A stretch of 64,000 nt of DNA, taken from NCBI GenBank assembly GCA_964621605.1, contig CAZUMJ010000014.1, positions 1 through 64,000 of the forward strand, read 5' to 3'. Source of the stretch: CAZUMJ01 sp964621605. Its GTDB lineage: Bacteria; Actinomycetota; Acidimicrobiia; Acidimicrobiales; Iamiaceae. Below the pieces are notes generated by a model. It saw only the letters and a program-made list of their open reading frames with translations. It did no database searches and was not told where the DNA came from. Every line of letters begins with the position of its first letter. Positions within the stretch are counted from its first letter, which is position 1. Shown here piece after piece: positions 43,883 through 54,789 of this stretch. The position numbers and the translations under genes were made by a program.

Positions 43883-45064
43883 TCAGCCGGCCTCGATCGT
43901 GGCAGCGCGGCCTCGCCCAGCGGGCTGGTACGAGCACGCCGGGTCGTCTGCCAGCGGGTCGCCGTGCACGGCGTACGCACGCGAGCGTGACCCTCCGCAG
44001 ACGGTGCGGAACTCACAACGTCCGCACCGTCCGCTGAAGCCGTCCGGGTCGCGCAGGGCACGCAGGAGCGCTGCGTCGCGGTAGAGGCTGCTGAAGGGCG
44101 TGTCGCGCACCGATCCCACCGCGACGGGGAGGAACCCGCTCGGGTACACCTCGCCGAGGTGGTCGACGAAGGCGAACCCGCGCCCCGCGTTCACGTCGAG
44201 CGGCGGTCGTCCGCCTCGGGGATTGGGCCCGGTGACGGAGCCGAGTCGGGCTTTGGTGGCGGCGCGGAGACGGCTGCGCAGCGGGCCGGGCGGGAACGTC
44301 GCGTCGACGTCGCCTGCGGCCTCTCGTTGCAGCGCCACGCGACGGAAGTGGGGGGCCTCGGTGGTCTTCACGGCGACGTGCCCACCGATGTCGTGCAGCC
44401 AGTGCAGGACCTCCTCGACCGTGTCGGCGTCGATGGCGGGGAGGAGCGCGCCTCGCCCGGTGGGAACGAGGAAGAACACGCTCCAGAGGCTTGCGTCGAG
44501 GGCGACGACGTGCTCGAGGATGGCTGGGAGCTCCTCCACGTTGTCGGCGGTGACCGTGGTGTTGATCTGGAGCCGGCAGCCTGCCTCGTGCACCCACCGC
44601 GCGGCGACCAGCGTGTCGGCGAACACGCCTTGCACTCCGCGAAAGCCGTCGTGCGACGCCGCATCTGCACCGTCGAGGGAGAGCGACACCGCCCGCGCAC
44701 CGGCGTCACGGAGCTCGTGCAGCACGTCTCGTGTGAGGCGGGGAGTGACCGACGGTGACAGCGCCATGCTGAGGCCGGCGGCGGCACCGTGGGCGACCAG
44801 TTCTGCGAGGTCGGGCCGTTCGAACGGGTCGCCACCGGTGAGCACGACGACCGGTCGTGGGGGACCGTATGCGGCGAGGTCGTCGAGCAGGGCCTTGCCC
44901 TCGTCGGTGCTGAGCTCGAGGGGGTTGCGGTGCAGGATCGCATCGGCCCGACAGTGGGCGCACGCGAGCGCGCATGCTCGGGTCGTCTCCCAGATCACGA
45001 TGAAGGGTCGTTCGTGGACGTCGAAGCGCACGCTTCGTACGGCATGGGACGCGAGAGCTTGCAC
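43883..45064 (-). CDS. Radical SAM/SPASM protein (TIGR04053-like)
   Basis: 393 residues with the GTG at 45064 as start. The 4Fe-4S radical SAM motif CxxxCxxC is in TRACALACAHCRADAI (about 29-44), with VVLTGGDPFERPDL as the GGDP SAM-binding motif. The C-terminal SPASM-type cluster region is GRCGRCEFRTVCGGSRSRAYAVHGDPLADDPAC. The architecture resembles the TIGR04053 family, related to heme- and peptide-modifying enzymes such as AhbC/D and PqqE. The substrate is unknown; the divergent gene encodes a disordered Ala/Pro/Lys-rich protein. Confidence 0.8.
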   Translation of the reverse strand: MQALASHAVRSVRFDVHERPFIVIWETTRACALACAHCRADAILHRNPLELSTDEGKALLDDLAAYGPPRPVVVLTGGDPFERPDLAELVAHGAAAGLSMALSPSVTPRLTRDVLHELRDAGARAVSLSLDGADAASHDGFRGVQGVFADTLVAARWVHEAGCRLQINTTVTADNVEELPAILEHVVALDASLWSVFFLVPTGRGALLPAIDADTVEEVLHWLHDIGGHVAVKTTEAPHFRRVALQREAAGDVDATFPPGPLRSRLRAATKARLGSVTGPNPRGGRPPLDVNAGRGFAFVDHLGEVYPSGFLPVAVGSVRDTPFSSLYRDAALLRALRDPDGFSGRCGRCEFRTVCGGSRSRAYAVHGDPLADDPACSYQPAGRGRAATIEAG

Positions 45065-45214
45065 GTTCCCCACCCAACCAGCGACGCGCCGTACCCAGAA
45101 GGGCCCAAGGTCATCGTGCGGGCACCGAAAGCCCTGAGTGGTGGCCTCGGACACCTCAAGGTCGGCCGCTTCGCGTCCGATCACCCGAGGGAAGGACCGT
45201 ATCTGGGAGTGTTG

Positions 45215-45793
45215 ATGGGCGATCAGCAGCCGGGCACCCGTCCCGCGCGTTCAAACCAGGCCGACCAGTCGGCGGTGCTGCGCAAGCTCGCAGGCCGTCT
45301 CGACGATCTGACCACGGGCGAAGTGGCGCGCCTGATCCGTCCTGGCGACGAGGGGTACGGGACCGGTCCAGGCATGCCCGTCATCGACCCCGACGCTTAC
45401 CGCGCCGAGACCGGCAAGGAGTGGGTGCCGCCCACCGGTATGCCCACAGCGCCGGCCGCCGCCGCGCCAGCACCGGAAAAGCAGAAGGCTGCCCCCGCTC
45501 AGCCCAAGCCGGCTGCTGCAAAGGCGGGAGCCGGTGCCAAGCCTCGCCCGCAGGCGAAGGCCGGGCAGGGTGCACGCCCGCAGGGCAAGCCGAAGCAGCA
45601 AGCTGGCCGCCCAGCCCCGCCGACGCAGCAGAAGGCGGGTGCCGGAAAGCCCCGTCCGCCCGCGCAGGCCGGCTCCGCTAACGCGGGTGCGAAGCCGCGT
45701 CCGCCCGCCAAGCAACAGGCCGGGGCAGCTCATGGCGCCGCACCGAAGCAGGGCTTCTTCGCCCGCCTCTGGGCGAAGCTCACCGGTCGCTGA
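45215..45793 (+). CDS. Disordered Ala/Pro/Lys-rich protein of unknown function
   Basis: 192 residues. Residues about 1-70 look folded or helical (SAVLRKLAGRLDDLTTGEVARLI, GMPVIDPDAY). Residues about 75-175 are low-complexity repeats of Ala, Pro, Lys, Gln and Gly (KPRPPA, AKPRPQAKAG). The C-terminus GFFARLWAKLTGR is a short amphipathic basic helix that could touch membrane. GGAG lies 5 bases before the ATG. The stop codon is the first TGA of an 8-bp tandem repeat. No family is recognised. Confidence 0.6.
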   Translation: MGDQQPGTRPARSNQADQSAVLRKLAGRLDDLTTGEVARLIRPGDEGYGTGPGMPVIDPDAYRAETGKEWVPPTGMPTAPAAAAPAPEKQKAAPAQPKPAAAKAGAGAKPRPQAKAGQGARPQGKPKQQAGRPAPPTQQKAGAGKPRPPAQAGSANAGAKPRPPAKQQAGAAHGAAPKQGFFARLWAKLTGR

Positions 45794-45829
45794 GTCGCTG
45801 AGTCGCTGAGTCGCTGAGTCGCTGAGTCG
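45790..45829. repeat. 8-bp tandem repeat (CTGAGTCG)5
   Basis: Five perfect copies of CTGAGTCG. The first contains the TGA that ends the disordered protein. Because the period is 8, TGA appears in all three forward frames. Confidence 0.9.
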
Positions 45830-45849
45830 CTCGGCGGGGGCGTCGTCGC

Positions 45850-47064
45850 TCAGTTGGCCCATTCGGCGAACGGGATCTGCCAGTCGCCGTAGCCGTTCGT
45901 CGGCTGGAGCTGCTCGGCGGTGCCGACGACCTCGACGACATCGCCGACCTGGCTGAACCCGAAGAACCATTCGGCGTCGGCCGGCGCCGCGTTCACGCAC
46001 CCGTGCGACACGTTGGAGTTCCCCTGTGCGCCGACCGACCAGGGGGCCGAGTGGACGAACTCGCCGCTGTTGGAGATGCGGACGTTCCAGGAGACTTCCT
46101 CGTAGTAGCCGTCGGGGGAGTCGCGGGGGATCCCGACGGTGGCCGAGTCCATGATCACCTTCTGGGCCTTCTCGTTGACGACGTGCACCCCGGACTTCGT
46201 GGGGTACTTGTCGTCCTGCCCGGTCGAGACCGCCAGGGTGCGCACGACCTGACCGTTGTTGGTGACCACCATCTGGTGGGTGGTGGTGTCGACGTGGGAG
46301 ATGTGGGCGTCGCCGATGGCGAACGACACCGTGCGGCCGTCGACCCCCCAGATGCCGTCCCCGGCGTCGAAGTTTGCGAAGTCGATGCCGAGGCTGACCT
46401 TCGTGCCCGCCGGCCAGTAGACGCTGGGCCGCCAGTGCAGCTCGGTGTCGGAGAACCAGTGCCACGCGCCGGTCACGGGGTGATCGGCGGCGACGGTGAG
46501 GCGGTCGGTGAGCGCCGCGTGACGCGCCGAGGCGACCGGGTGGTTGAGCACCACGATGATCGGCATCCCGACGCCGTAGGTGTGGTCGTTCACCACGTTC
46601 AGCTGGGTGTGCAGCTCGTCGACCGGGGCGCCGGTGGTGAACGTGAACGTGTGCTCCGAGGCGTGGCCGGCACCGTCGACGGCGGTCGCGGCGATCCGGT
46701 AGGTGGTGTGCGGCGCGAGGCCGCCGACCTGGGTCCACGCCGTGGTGTCGGTCGCGAGCGTGCCTTGTGTCGGCGCAGGCACCGGGTGCGTCGGTGTGGG
46801 CCCGGTGGCGGGCACCGCGGTGAGCGTCACGGCCCGCAGCGTGCCGTCGACCGCCTTCACCACGGGTGACGAGCCGATCGGGACGTCCTTCGCGCCGTCG
46901 GCGATGCTCGACGTCACCTGCACGGCCGGAGTGGGAATCGTCGTCGACGTGGGCGTCGACGCGCGGCCCCCGGTCGACGAGCTACAGCCCGCGCCGAGCA
47001 CCAGCACGGCGGCGCCGCACACGGCGACGACGACCCTGCGCGTGCGGTGACGCGATCCCCTCAT
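45850..47064 (-). CDS. L,D-transpeptidase lipoprotein (YkuD)
   Basis: 404 residues. A lipoprotein signal peptide ends at VLGAGC, followed by a Thr/Ser/Pro linker. Two Ig-like domains (about 50-265; VTSSIADGAKDVPIGSSPVV is the start of the first) precede the YkuD catalytic domain. The catalytic motif is FVHSAPWSVGAQGNSNVSHGCVN, with nucleophile Cys in SHGC (about residue 360). This is the LdtMt2-like layout. It forms 3-3 crosslinks in peptidoglycan at the outer face of the membrane. The ATG at 47064 is preferred; a TTG three codons earlier is possible. Confidence 0.92.
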   Translation of the reverse strand: MRGSRHRTRRVVVAVCGAAVLVLGAGCSSSTGGRASTPTSTTIPTPAVQVTSSIADGAKDVPIGSSPVVKAVDGTLRAVTLTAVPATGPTPTHPVPAPTQGTLATDTTAWTQVGGLAPHTTYRIAATAVDGAGHASEHTFTFTTGAPVDELHTQLNVVNDHTYGVGMPIIVVLNHPVASARHAALTDRLTVAADHPVTGAWHWFSDTELHWRPSVYWPAGTKVSLGIDFANFDAGDGIWGVDGRTVSFAIGDAHISHVDTTTHQMVVTNNGQVVRTLAVSTGQDDKYPTKSGVHVVNEKAQKVIMDSATVGIPRDSPDGYYEEVSWNVRISNSGEFVHSAPWSVGAQGNSNVSHGCVNAAPADAEWFFGFSQVGDVVEVVGTAEQLQPTNGYGDWQIPFAEWAN

Positions 47065-47187
47065 GACCTTCAAGTGTGGCCCACCGGCACGCTCGTGGCC
47101 ACCATGGCGGCACGTGCGGGTGGCTGGGTTCGGCTGGGTGGTGCGAGCAGGGCGGACTCGGAGCGGACACGCTCCGACGTGCGTCGG

Positions 47188-47558
47188 TCAGCCGGCGCGT
47201 CCGTAGTCGTCGGACAGCCGCACGATGTCGTCCTCGCCGAGGTAGGCGCCCTGCTGCACCTCGACGAACAGCAACGGCTCGGTGCCGCGGTTCTCGACGC
47301 GGTGCGCGGTGCCGACGGCGATGTCGACTGCCGCACCTGCGGGCACCTCGCGCTCGACGTCGTCGAGGGTGACGGTGGCGACGCCGGCGACGACGAACCA
47401 GTGCTCGGCGCGCTGCGCGTGGCGCTGGTAGCTCAGGCGCTGCCCGGGCGCCACGGTGATGCGCTTGACCTTGAACCCCTCCGCCTCGGCATCCTCCAAG
47501 ACGGTGTAGGAGCCCCAGGGGCGCTCGTCGTGCTCGCGCCCGAGGGCGTCGGTGGTGC

Positions 47559-47562
<4 letters not shown>
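47188..47562 (-). CDS. Cupin, mannose-6-phosphate isomerase (type II) domain protein
   Basis: 124 residues, a stand-alone version of the PMI cupin domain usually fused to the C-terminus of ManC/AlgA. Typical features are RPWGSYTVLED, VKRITVAPGQRLSYQRH, AEHWFVVAGVATVTLD and VPAGAAVDIAVGTAHRVEN. It would convert fructose-6-P to mannose-6-P for the GDP-mannose pathway. The ATG overlaps the gmd stop (ATGA), so it is co-translated with GDP-mannose dehydratase. Confidence 0.85.
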
Positions 47563-48545
<983 letters not shown>

Positions 48546-48596
48546 GGCGGAGTTCTACGCTGCGGCGGGGTCCTTGTCTGCTAAGTGGGTTGGCAC

Positions 48597-49067
48597 ATGC
48601 CGGAAAAGCTCGGTCGCCGCATCGCCACGCTGCGTGCGGAACGTCGGTGGACGCAGCAGCAGCTCGCGGACCGTCTCGGCGTGTCGCGCGTGGCGGTGTC
48701 GCACCTCGAGGCGAACCTCACCGATCCGGGCGAGCGCACTGTGGCGCTGCTCGCGGGGCTGTTCCACCTCGAGCCGCACGAGTTGGTGGCCGGTACGACC
48801 TACCCGGCGGCGAAGGCCGAGCGCCTGCCGGTGGTCGTCGCGCGCTGGACCGAGGTCGAGCACCGTCTGGCCTTGCTCGACGCCGACCTGCAGTGGGTCG
48901 GGCGCCTGCCCGCGGCCGAGGTGCGGCGCCTGCTCGAAGGGTGGCTCCCCGTCCTGGACGGCCTGCGGAGCCGGGCCCTCGACCCCGACGAGGCCGCCGC
49001 TGCGACGGCGGCGTGGCGCAAGGTGGTCGACCAGCTTGCCGGGGCGCGCGACCGCTCGGCGCCGTGA
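48597..49067 (+). CDS. XRE-family helix-turn-helix regulator
   Basis: 156 residues. The N-terminal HTH (KLGRRIATLRAERRWTQQQLADRLGVSRVAVSHLEAN, about 4-40) extends to LFHLEPHELVAGTTYP. The C-terminal half is helical and rich in Leu, Glu and Arg, without a recognised ligand domain. The ATG at 48597 is used; a GTG four codons earlier is possible. It sits divergent from gmd and upstream of a secreted DUF4214 protein, so it could regulate the glycan/coat genes (inference). Confidence 0.8.
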   Translation: MPEKLGRRIATLRAERRWTQQQLADRLGVSRVAVSHLEANLTDPGERTVALLAGLFHLEPHELVAGTTYPAAKAERLPVVVARWTEVEHRLALLDADLQWVGRLPAAEVRRLLEGWLPVLDGLRSRALDPDEAAAATAAWRKVVDQLAGARDRSAP

Positions 49068-49170
49068 GGGTGCCCGCGCCGTCATTGTTCTCGGCAACGA
49101 GTGCCCGATGCGGTGGTACGGTTCCCGGCGTCACACTTCTCTCCACGGTGTGAAGAGCACGGAGGTTTCC

Positions 49171-52100
49171 ATGCGGCGGACGGTGCGAGTGTTGGCGGCG
49201 GTCATGGGCTTGCTGGTGGTACCGGCGGTGGTCGGCGTGCCGGTCGCGGTCGCGTCCCGGCCGACCGTGGTGGCGCGGTCGGTCGTTGCGGCGGGTTCGG
49301 TCGTTGCGGCGGGGTCGGTGTCGTCCACTCCAGACGAGGCGTTCGTCGGGGCGGCGTACGTCGACTTCTTGTCGCGGTCGCCGTCGGCGGGCGAGCTTGC
49401 GGCGGCGACGGCGGGCCCGTTGGATACGCCGGGGGCGCGTGGGGCCGTGGTGGCGGGGCTGTCGTCCTCGCCGGAGTGGGTGCGTCACACGGTGCAGAAG
49501 CTGTACCTCGACACGCTCAACCGTCAAGGCGAACCCGGCGGGGTGGCGTACTGGGTGTCGCTCATCCGGAGTCACCGGTTGACGGTGGCCGAGGTGGCGG
49601 CGTCATTCTACTCCTCGGCCGAGTACTTCTCGGGGATCGGCGGCTCGAACACGCGCACGTGGGTGCTCGACCTGTACCAGAAGATCCTGCTGCGCAACGG
49701 CGCCGGCGATACGGACGGGGTGGACTACTGGGTGGCGACGACAGCGTCGTCGGGTCGCTACGCGGTGGCGTACTCGCTGTACCAGTCGAACGAGTCGCGC
49801 CACACCCGGGTGAGGGCGCTGTACCAGGCGTTGTTGGGCCGTGAGCCCGATCAGGGTGGTTGGAACTACTGGGCTGGGTTGGTGCAGTCGCAGGGCGATC
49901 TGGCACTGGCCGCGTACCTGGCATCGTCGGACGAGTACGACGCGCGGGCCTTCACGCGGCTGCCAGGCGCGCCGCTTGCGGTGAGCGCGAACCCCGGTGA
50001 CGGGTCTGCCACCGTTTCGTGGACGGCCCCCGCGTTGGGCGAAGGCGGTTCCCCGGTCACGGGCTATGCCGCGTCGTCGACGGCGGGTGCGGCGAGCTGC
50101 ACCACGACGACCACGAGTTGCGCGGTCACGGGGTTGACCAACGGCACCGCGTACGGGTTCGCGGTGCGCGCGACGAACGCCATCGGGACCGGCCAACCCG
50201 CATCCACGCTCGGCTCCGTCACGCCTGCGCCGGCATCGTCGGGTCACTGGACCCAGCTGGCCGAGCACCCGATGGTGACCGGATCGGTCACCCAGCTGGT
50301 GCGCGGCACGCACAACGGTGCGGTGCTCGGCCGGTACGGCAGGTACGGGCTGGTCCCGGCGGTGTGCGCACAGACGTGCACCGCCTTGGCGATGCCCGAC
50401 GCGTTCTCCCTGGATCCGAGCGGAACGCTCGATTGGACGAGTACAGGAATGATCTACGCGTCTGCCCAGACGGTCGACCCGAACCCTCCTGGCGGTATGT
50501 ACTCGCGCGCGGTCGTCTGGGCGAATGCGGGAGCCGCCCCGGTGCTGCTCGCGGCACCCGCTGCCGGTACGTATACGGAGGTGAGGGCTGTCGACGCGAC
50601 CCCTGGCGGCATGGTCGTCGGCGAGGGTGACACGACCGCCGATGAGACCGTTGGTCTTGTCTGGGCGACGGCCTCGTCGTCGCCCACCGCGCTTGATCTC
50701 CCCGCGGGATCGACAGGGTTGCAGATGGCGGGAATCACGCCGAGCGGCATCATCCTCGGCGTCGCGCGCGATACCGGCGGGCATCTGATCGGCCTCGCCT
50801 GGGCGAACGCGGAGGCGACGCCCAGCGTGTTGCCGCTGGCCCCGGGGATCTCGGGGCTCGCCCCTCAGGCGGGAGCGCCGCTGCGGGTTTCCGCGAACGG
50901 GCTCATCGAGGGCTTGGGCTACGACACCGGCGTGCCGGTTCCCCTCGTGTGGACGGCGCCTGACGCGGTGCCGACGCAGCTCGCCCTACCGAGCGGGTTG
51001 CAGATCGTCGACGCCTCCGGCCCCGAAAACAATTGGGCGACGCTCTACTACGGCCCATCGTTCGCGACGGCGTCGGACGCGCTCCTCGCCGCGGTGGGAA
51101 CGGGCAGCGACCGGTCGGCGGCGGTGGTGTGGCCCATGCCGACCGCCCCGCCGGTCACCCTGGCTCCCCCTGCGAGCAGCGTCGGGGTGCCGACGGCCGC
51201 CGACGTGCTCGCGTCGGGCGAGGTGGTCGGGACCGCGCGGTACGAAGAATCCGGCGGGCAGAACCTGGACCGCTTCGTGCGTTGGGACGCGGGCACGTAC
51301 GGGCCGCACCTGATGCAGTCGCCCGCANNNNNNNNNNNNNNNNNNNNNNNNNNNNNNNNNNNNNNNNNNNNNNNNNNNNNNNNNNNNNNNNNNNNNNNNN
51401 NNNNNNNNNNNNNNNNNNNNNNNNNNNCTTCGTGCGTTGGGACGCGGGCACGTACGGGCCGCACCTGATGCAGTCGCCCGCAGGGAGCGACGCTCGGACC
51501 GTGTTCGGGCGCGACACCGGAGGTGTCGTCGGCCTCGCGGCCACCACCTCCGCCGTCGACGCCGACGTCGTCGGCCTGACGTGGGCCACCTCGACGGCAG
51601 CCCCGACCGAGTTCGCGCTCGGCGTCGTTCAGCCCGTAGCCGGCCAGGTGCGCGCCATCAACAGCTCCGGCGCCATGGTGGGTGCCGGGTTGGTGCCGGT
51701 GCAGTACTGGCCGGCTCCGCAGGCCAGCCCGATCGCGCTGGCATTGCCAGCGGGTGCGGACGCCCCGCCGTCGCTCGACGACCTCGGCGACGACGGCATG
51801 ATCACCGGTCATGTGAGCGTGGCGGGCACGGTGCGGCCGCTGGCGTGGGTTGACAAGGCCGCGACGCCCGTCGTGTTGGACCTGCCGGCTGGCCTGGTAG
51901 GCCTCGCGTCGTCCTCCACCCACACGGCGCCCACGGTCTACGCCTCGTCCTCCGGCTTGGTGGCGGCCACAGCGGTTGACAGCTCCAACGTGCCCCACGG
52001 CGTGTTCTGGTCGACGCCGAGCGCGTCGCCGGCCACGCTGGTCGCGCCTACCGGCTACTCGTCGGTGTCGGTCGCAGGCGTGACGACCGCTGGTGCGGTG

Positions 52101-52565
52101 GTGGGCTTCGCGAAGAACGACAGCACCTTGGCGTGGTCGGCGTTCGTGTGGACCACCGCGGCTGCGACGCCAGTCCTCCTGGCGGCGCCCACCGGCATGC
52201 ACGTCACCAGCGTGTCCTACGTCGCCGGCTCGGGGGCCATGGTCGGTACCGCGCTCGACGGCTCCAGCGTCGCGCACGGGGTCGTCTGGGCGTCGCCGAC
52301 GGCACCGGCAACGCTGCTCGCCGGGCTTCCCGGCTACACGGTGCCGAGCCAGCCGAGCGGTGTGAGCAACGCGGGGGTCGTGGTGGCCTACGCGGACGAT
52401 GCAACCTTCCTCCGGTCGCTCGCACGGTGGCCAGTGCCGACGAACCCGCCGGCCTTGGTGGCGTCGCCGCCAGGGGTGCACCCGTGGTTGATCGAGGCGG
52501 TCAGCGACGCGGGTTCGGTGGTCGTCGAGCCGTACGGTAGCCACGTCTGGGTGTACACACCCTGA
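49171..52565 (+). CDS. Secreted DUF4214 - fibronectin III - HAF-like repeat protein (split by an artefact gap)
   Basis: A signal peptide (RVLAAVMGLLVVPAVVGVPVAVA) leads to DUF4214 units (about 100-255: LYLDTLNRQGEPGGVAYW, LYQKILLRNGAGDTDGVDYW, LYQALLGREPDQGGWNYW). An FN3-like domain follows (about 265-352), then a long domain of repeats such as GMVVGEGDTTADETVGLVW, resembling HAF repeats. The 55 bases before the N gap (51273-51327) reappear right after it (51428-51482); merging them restores one frame of 1079 residues ending at 52565. GGAGGT precedes the ATG. The DUF4214 block is very similar to that at 16740-17200. It is probably an extracellular structural or adhesive protein. Confidence 0.85.
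51328..51427. other. Assembly gap (100 N), false
   Basis: The 55 bases on the left (51273-51327) are identical to the 55 bases on the right (51428-51482), and the codon phase agrees. The two contigs overlap and no sequence is missing. Confidence 0.93.
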
Positions 52566-52599
52566 CCTCGGGCCCCAACACGACCAAGGGCAGGGAGCG

Positions 52600-53511
52600 T
52601 CAGCCCGCGGTGCGCACCCGAGCTCGGCAGTCGTCGAGCAGGTCGCGCAGGGTGTGGGTGAGGGGAATCTCGGGTTCCCAACCGGTGGCCTTGGCGAGCT
52701 TCTGGTAGTCGCCGCGCAGCACGGGCACGTCGACCGGGCGGAGCAGTTCCGGGTCGGTCACGAACCGCATCGGACGCTCGGCCTCCTCCAGCAACAGGTC
52801 GGCGAGGTCCTGCACGGCGACGTCGTGGCCGCTGCACACGTTGTAGGCCTCACCGGGGTCGCCGTGCTCGACGAGCAGCCGGTAGGCGCGCACCACGTCG
52901 CGCACGTCGGTGAGGTCGCGGCGCGCCGACAGGTTGCCGATGGTGATGATGTCGCCGCCGTCGACCTCGTTCTGCGCGATGCGCGTCGCAAGCGCGGGTG
53001 CCACGAACGCCGGGCTCTGGCCCGGGCCGAGGTGGTTGAACGCCCGCACGCGCAGCACCGGGAGCTGCCGCCCCAACCACGCCTGTAGCCCGAGGTAGTC
53101 GGCCGCCACCTTCGATGCCGCGTAGGGCGACACGGGTCGGAGTGGAGACTCTTCGGTGAGCGGGAGCTCTGCCTCGGAGACCTTGCCGTACACGTCAGCG
53201 CTGCTCACCGCGAGCACGCGGGACACGCCCGTCTCGGTGGCGGCCAGCAACACGTTGAGCGTTCCCTCGGCGTTCGCGCGGAACGCCTGTGTCGGCGCCT
53301 TCCACGATCCGCCCACGTCCGCCCAGCCGGCCAGGTGGTACACGACCTCGGGGCGCACCTGGTGGAACAGGTTGGAGACGGCTTCCGGGTTGGTGATGTC
53401 GACGCCGCCGTGCGCCTGGTCGGTCTCGATGACGTCGTCGCCGAGCGCGCGGAGGTGGGTGACGAGATGACGACCGACGAAGCCTCCGGCTCCGGTGACG
53501 AGTGCCTTCAT
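52600..53511 (-). CDS. rmd: GDP-6-deoxy-D-mannose (4-keto) reductase
   Basis: 303 residues, extended SDR. ALVTGAGGFVGRHLVTHLR, HLAGWADVGGSWKAP, VSSADVYGKVSEAELPLTEESPLRPVSPYAASKVAADYL (YxxxK) and RAFNHLGPGQSPAFVAPALA match Rmd. It reduces GDP-4-keto-6-deoxy-D-mannose to GDP-D-rhamnose, using the product of Gmd encoded 4 kb away on the same strand. It is divergent from the Wzm gene. A TAGACT about 80 bases upstream on this strand is a possible -10. Confidence 0.88.
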   Translation of the reverse strand: MKALVTGAGGFVGRHLVTHLRALGDDVIETDQAHGGVDITNPEAVSNLFHQVRPEVVYHLAGWADVGGSWKAPTQAFRANAEGTLNVLLAATETGVSRVLAVSSADVYGKVSEAELPLTEESPLRPVSPYAASKVAADYLGLQAWLGRQLPVLRVRAFNHLGPGQSPAFVAPALATRIAQNEVDGGDIITIGNLSARRDLTDVRDVVRAYRLLVEHGDPGEAYNVCSGHDVAVQDLADLLLEEAERPMRFVTDPELLRPVDVPVLRGDYQKLAKATGWEPEIPLTHTLRDLLDDCRARVRTAG

Positions 53512-53801
53512 CGCCCGGGCCTCTCCTGCCCGGCGTCGGCGAGGACACGGAGCGCGGCGGGGCGATGAGGGGGCGTCGTGAGCAGGCGCATCGGCGGGAG
53601 TCTAGGAAGCCTTCGCACCCCCGATGCGAACGCACCCGACGCGAGGGCGACGAGTCGCCGCGACCGGCGTGCCGCCGCAGCCGGTGCGGGGTGACGGGGG
53701 TGGTGGCAAGTATCGTCGGGAGTCGAACGCATGCCCCCGGGTGTGCCCGGGCGTCGGGCCGACCTCGGGTGGCGCCCCTCGCCGTCGAAGAGAGTTGTCC
53801 G
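53512..53801. promoter_or_regulatory. Divergent promoter region between rmd and wzm
   Basis: 290 bases without a supported gene. On the minus strand TAGACT (53601-53606 region) may serve rmd. On the plus strand TATCGT (around 53713) may serve wzm. No strong symmetrical operator was seen. Confidence 0.35.
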
Positions 53802-54788
53802 TTGCCGCACGAGACCCCCGTGGTCGCCGATTCCGAACCGTCGCACGCCGCCGAGGGCGCGGGCACCCCGGTTCGTCGGCGTCACGAGGACCTGCACACC
53901 ACAGAGATCTCCAAGCGTCCCGGCGCCATCCAGCGCGCACGCAACGTGTGGCGCTACCGCGAGCTGCTCGCCAACCTCATTCGCAAGGAGCTGAAGGTCA
54001 AGTACAAGAACTCGGTGCTGGGGTTCTTGTGGACGCTCCTCAACCCGGCGTTGCAGCTCGTCGTGTACTCGTTCGTGTTCGGGGTGCTGTTCAAGGTCGG
54101 CATGCCGTTGTTCGCCATCTTCTTCATCTGCGGGTTGCTGCCGTGGACGTTCTTCACCTCGGCGGTGAGCGGCGGTGCGGGCGCGGTGGTGGGCAACAGC
54201 CAGCTCGTGAACAAGGTGTGGTTCCCGCGTGAGATCCTGCCGCTGGCGTCGATCGGCGCCGCGCTGGTGCACTGGCTGCTGCAGTCGGTCGTGCTGGTCG
54301 TGGCGCTCGCCGTGGTGCAGAAGGCGCCCGATTGGCAGTACCTGCCGTTGCTGATCCCCGCGGTTCTGGTGCTCGTCACGTTCTCGACCGCGCTCGGCAT
54401 CATGCTGAGCGCGATCAACGTCTACCTGCGCGACACCCAGCACCTGCTGGAGCTCGTGCTCCTGGCGTGGTTCTGGGGAACACCCGTGGTCTGGGGGTAC
54501 CCGCAGCTCAGCAACAAGCTCGTCGAGCAGGGCTTCCCCGGCAACCTCGGCCTCCTCAACCCTGTCACGCCGGTCGTGACGACCTTCCAGCGTGCGCTGT
54601 ACCACGACTGGGTGTTCAACGGGCAACGCAACATCAACGGCTACGCGGTGAACGGTGCCGTGCCGCCGGGAAGCCCGTGGTGGTACCTGCGCAACCTGGC
54701 CATCGTCGGCGTGGCATCGGTGGCGTTGCTGTGGTTCGCGCTGTGGGTGTTCGGGCGTCTCGAAGACAACTTCAGCCAGGAGGTGTGA
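53802..54788 (+). CDS. wzm: ABC polysaccharide exporter, permease (Wzm-like)
   Basis: 328 residues with a TTG start at 53802 chosen because GAGAG lies 7 bases upstream; an in-frame GTG at 53769 is possible. After a 60-residue cytoplasmic N-terminus, the ABC-2 membrane domain begins YRELLANLIRKELKVKYKNSVLGFLWTLLNP and has six membrane segments, ending FALWVFGRLEDNFSQEV. LPWTFFTSAVSGGAGAVVGNSQLVNKVWFPREILPL is highly typical of O-antigen/teichoic-type exporters. It exports a lipid-linked polysaccharide with the Wzt protein encoded 2 bases downstream. Confidence 0.9.
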   Translation: MPHETPVVADSEPSHAAEGAGTPVRRRHEDLHTTEISKRPGAIQRARNVWRYRELLANLIRKELKVKYKNSVLGFLWTLLNPALQLVVYSFVFGVLFKVGMPLFAIFFICGLLPWTFFTSAVSGGAGAVVGNSQLVNKVWFPREILPLASIGAALVHWLLQSVVLVVALAVVQKAPDWQYLPLLIPAVLVLVTFSTALGIMLSAINVYLRDTQHLLELVLLAWFWGTPVVWGYPQLSNKLVEQGFPGNLGLLNPVTPVVTTFQRALYHDWVFNGQRNINGYAVNGAVPPGSPWWYLRNLAIVGVASVALLWFALWVFGRLEDNFSQEV

Positions 54789-54789
54789 C

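Noticed and set aside
49086..49110. Possible third copy of the palindromic element (GTTCTCGGCA...)
   Set aside because: Only the first 10 bases match; the stems and internal units are absent.
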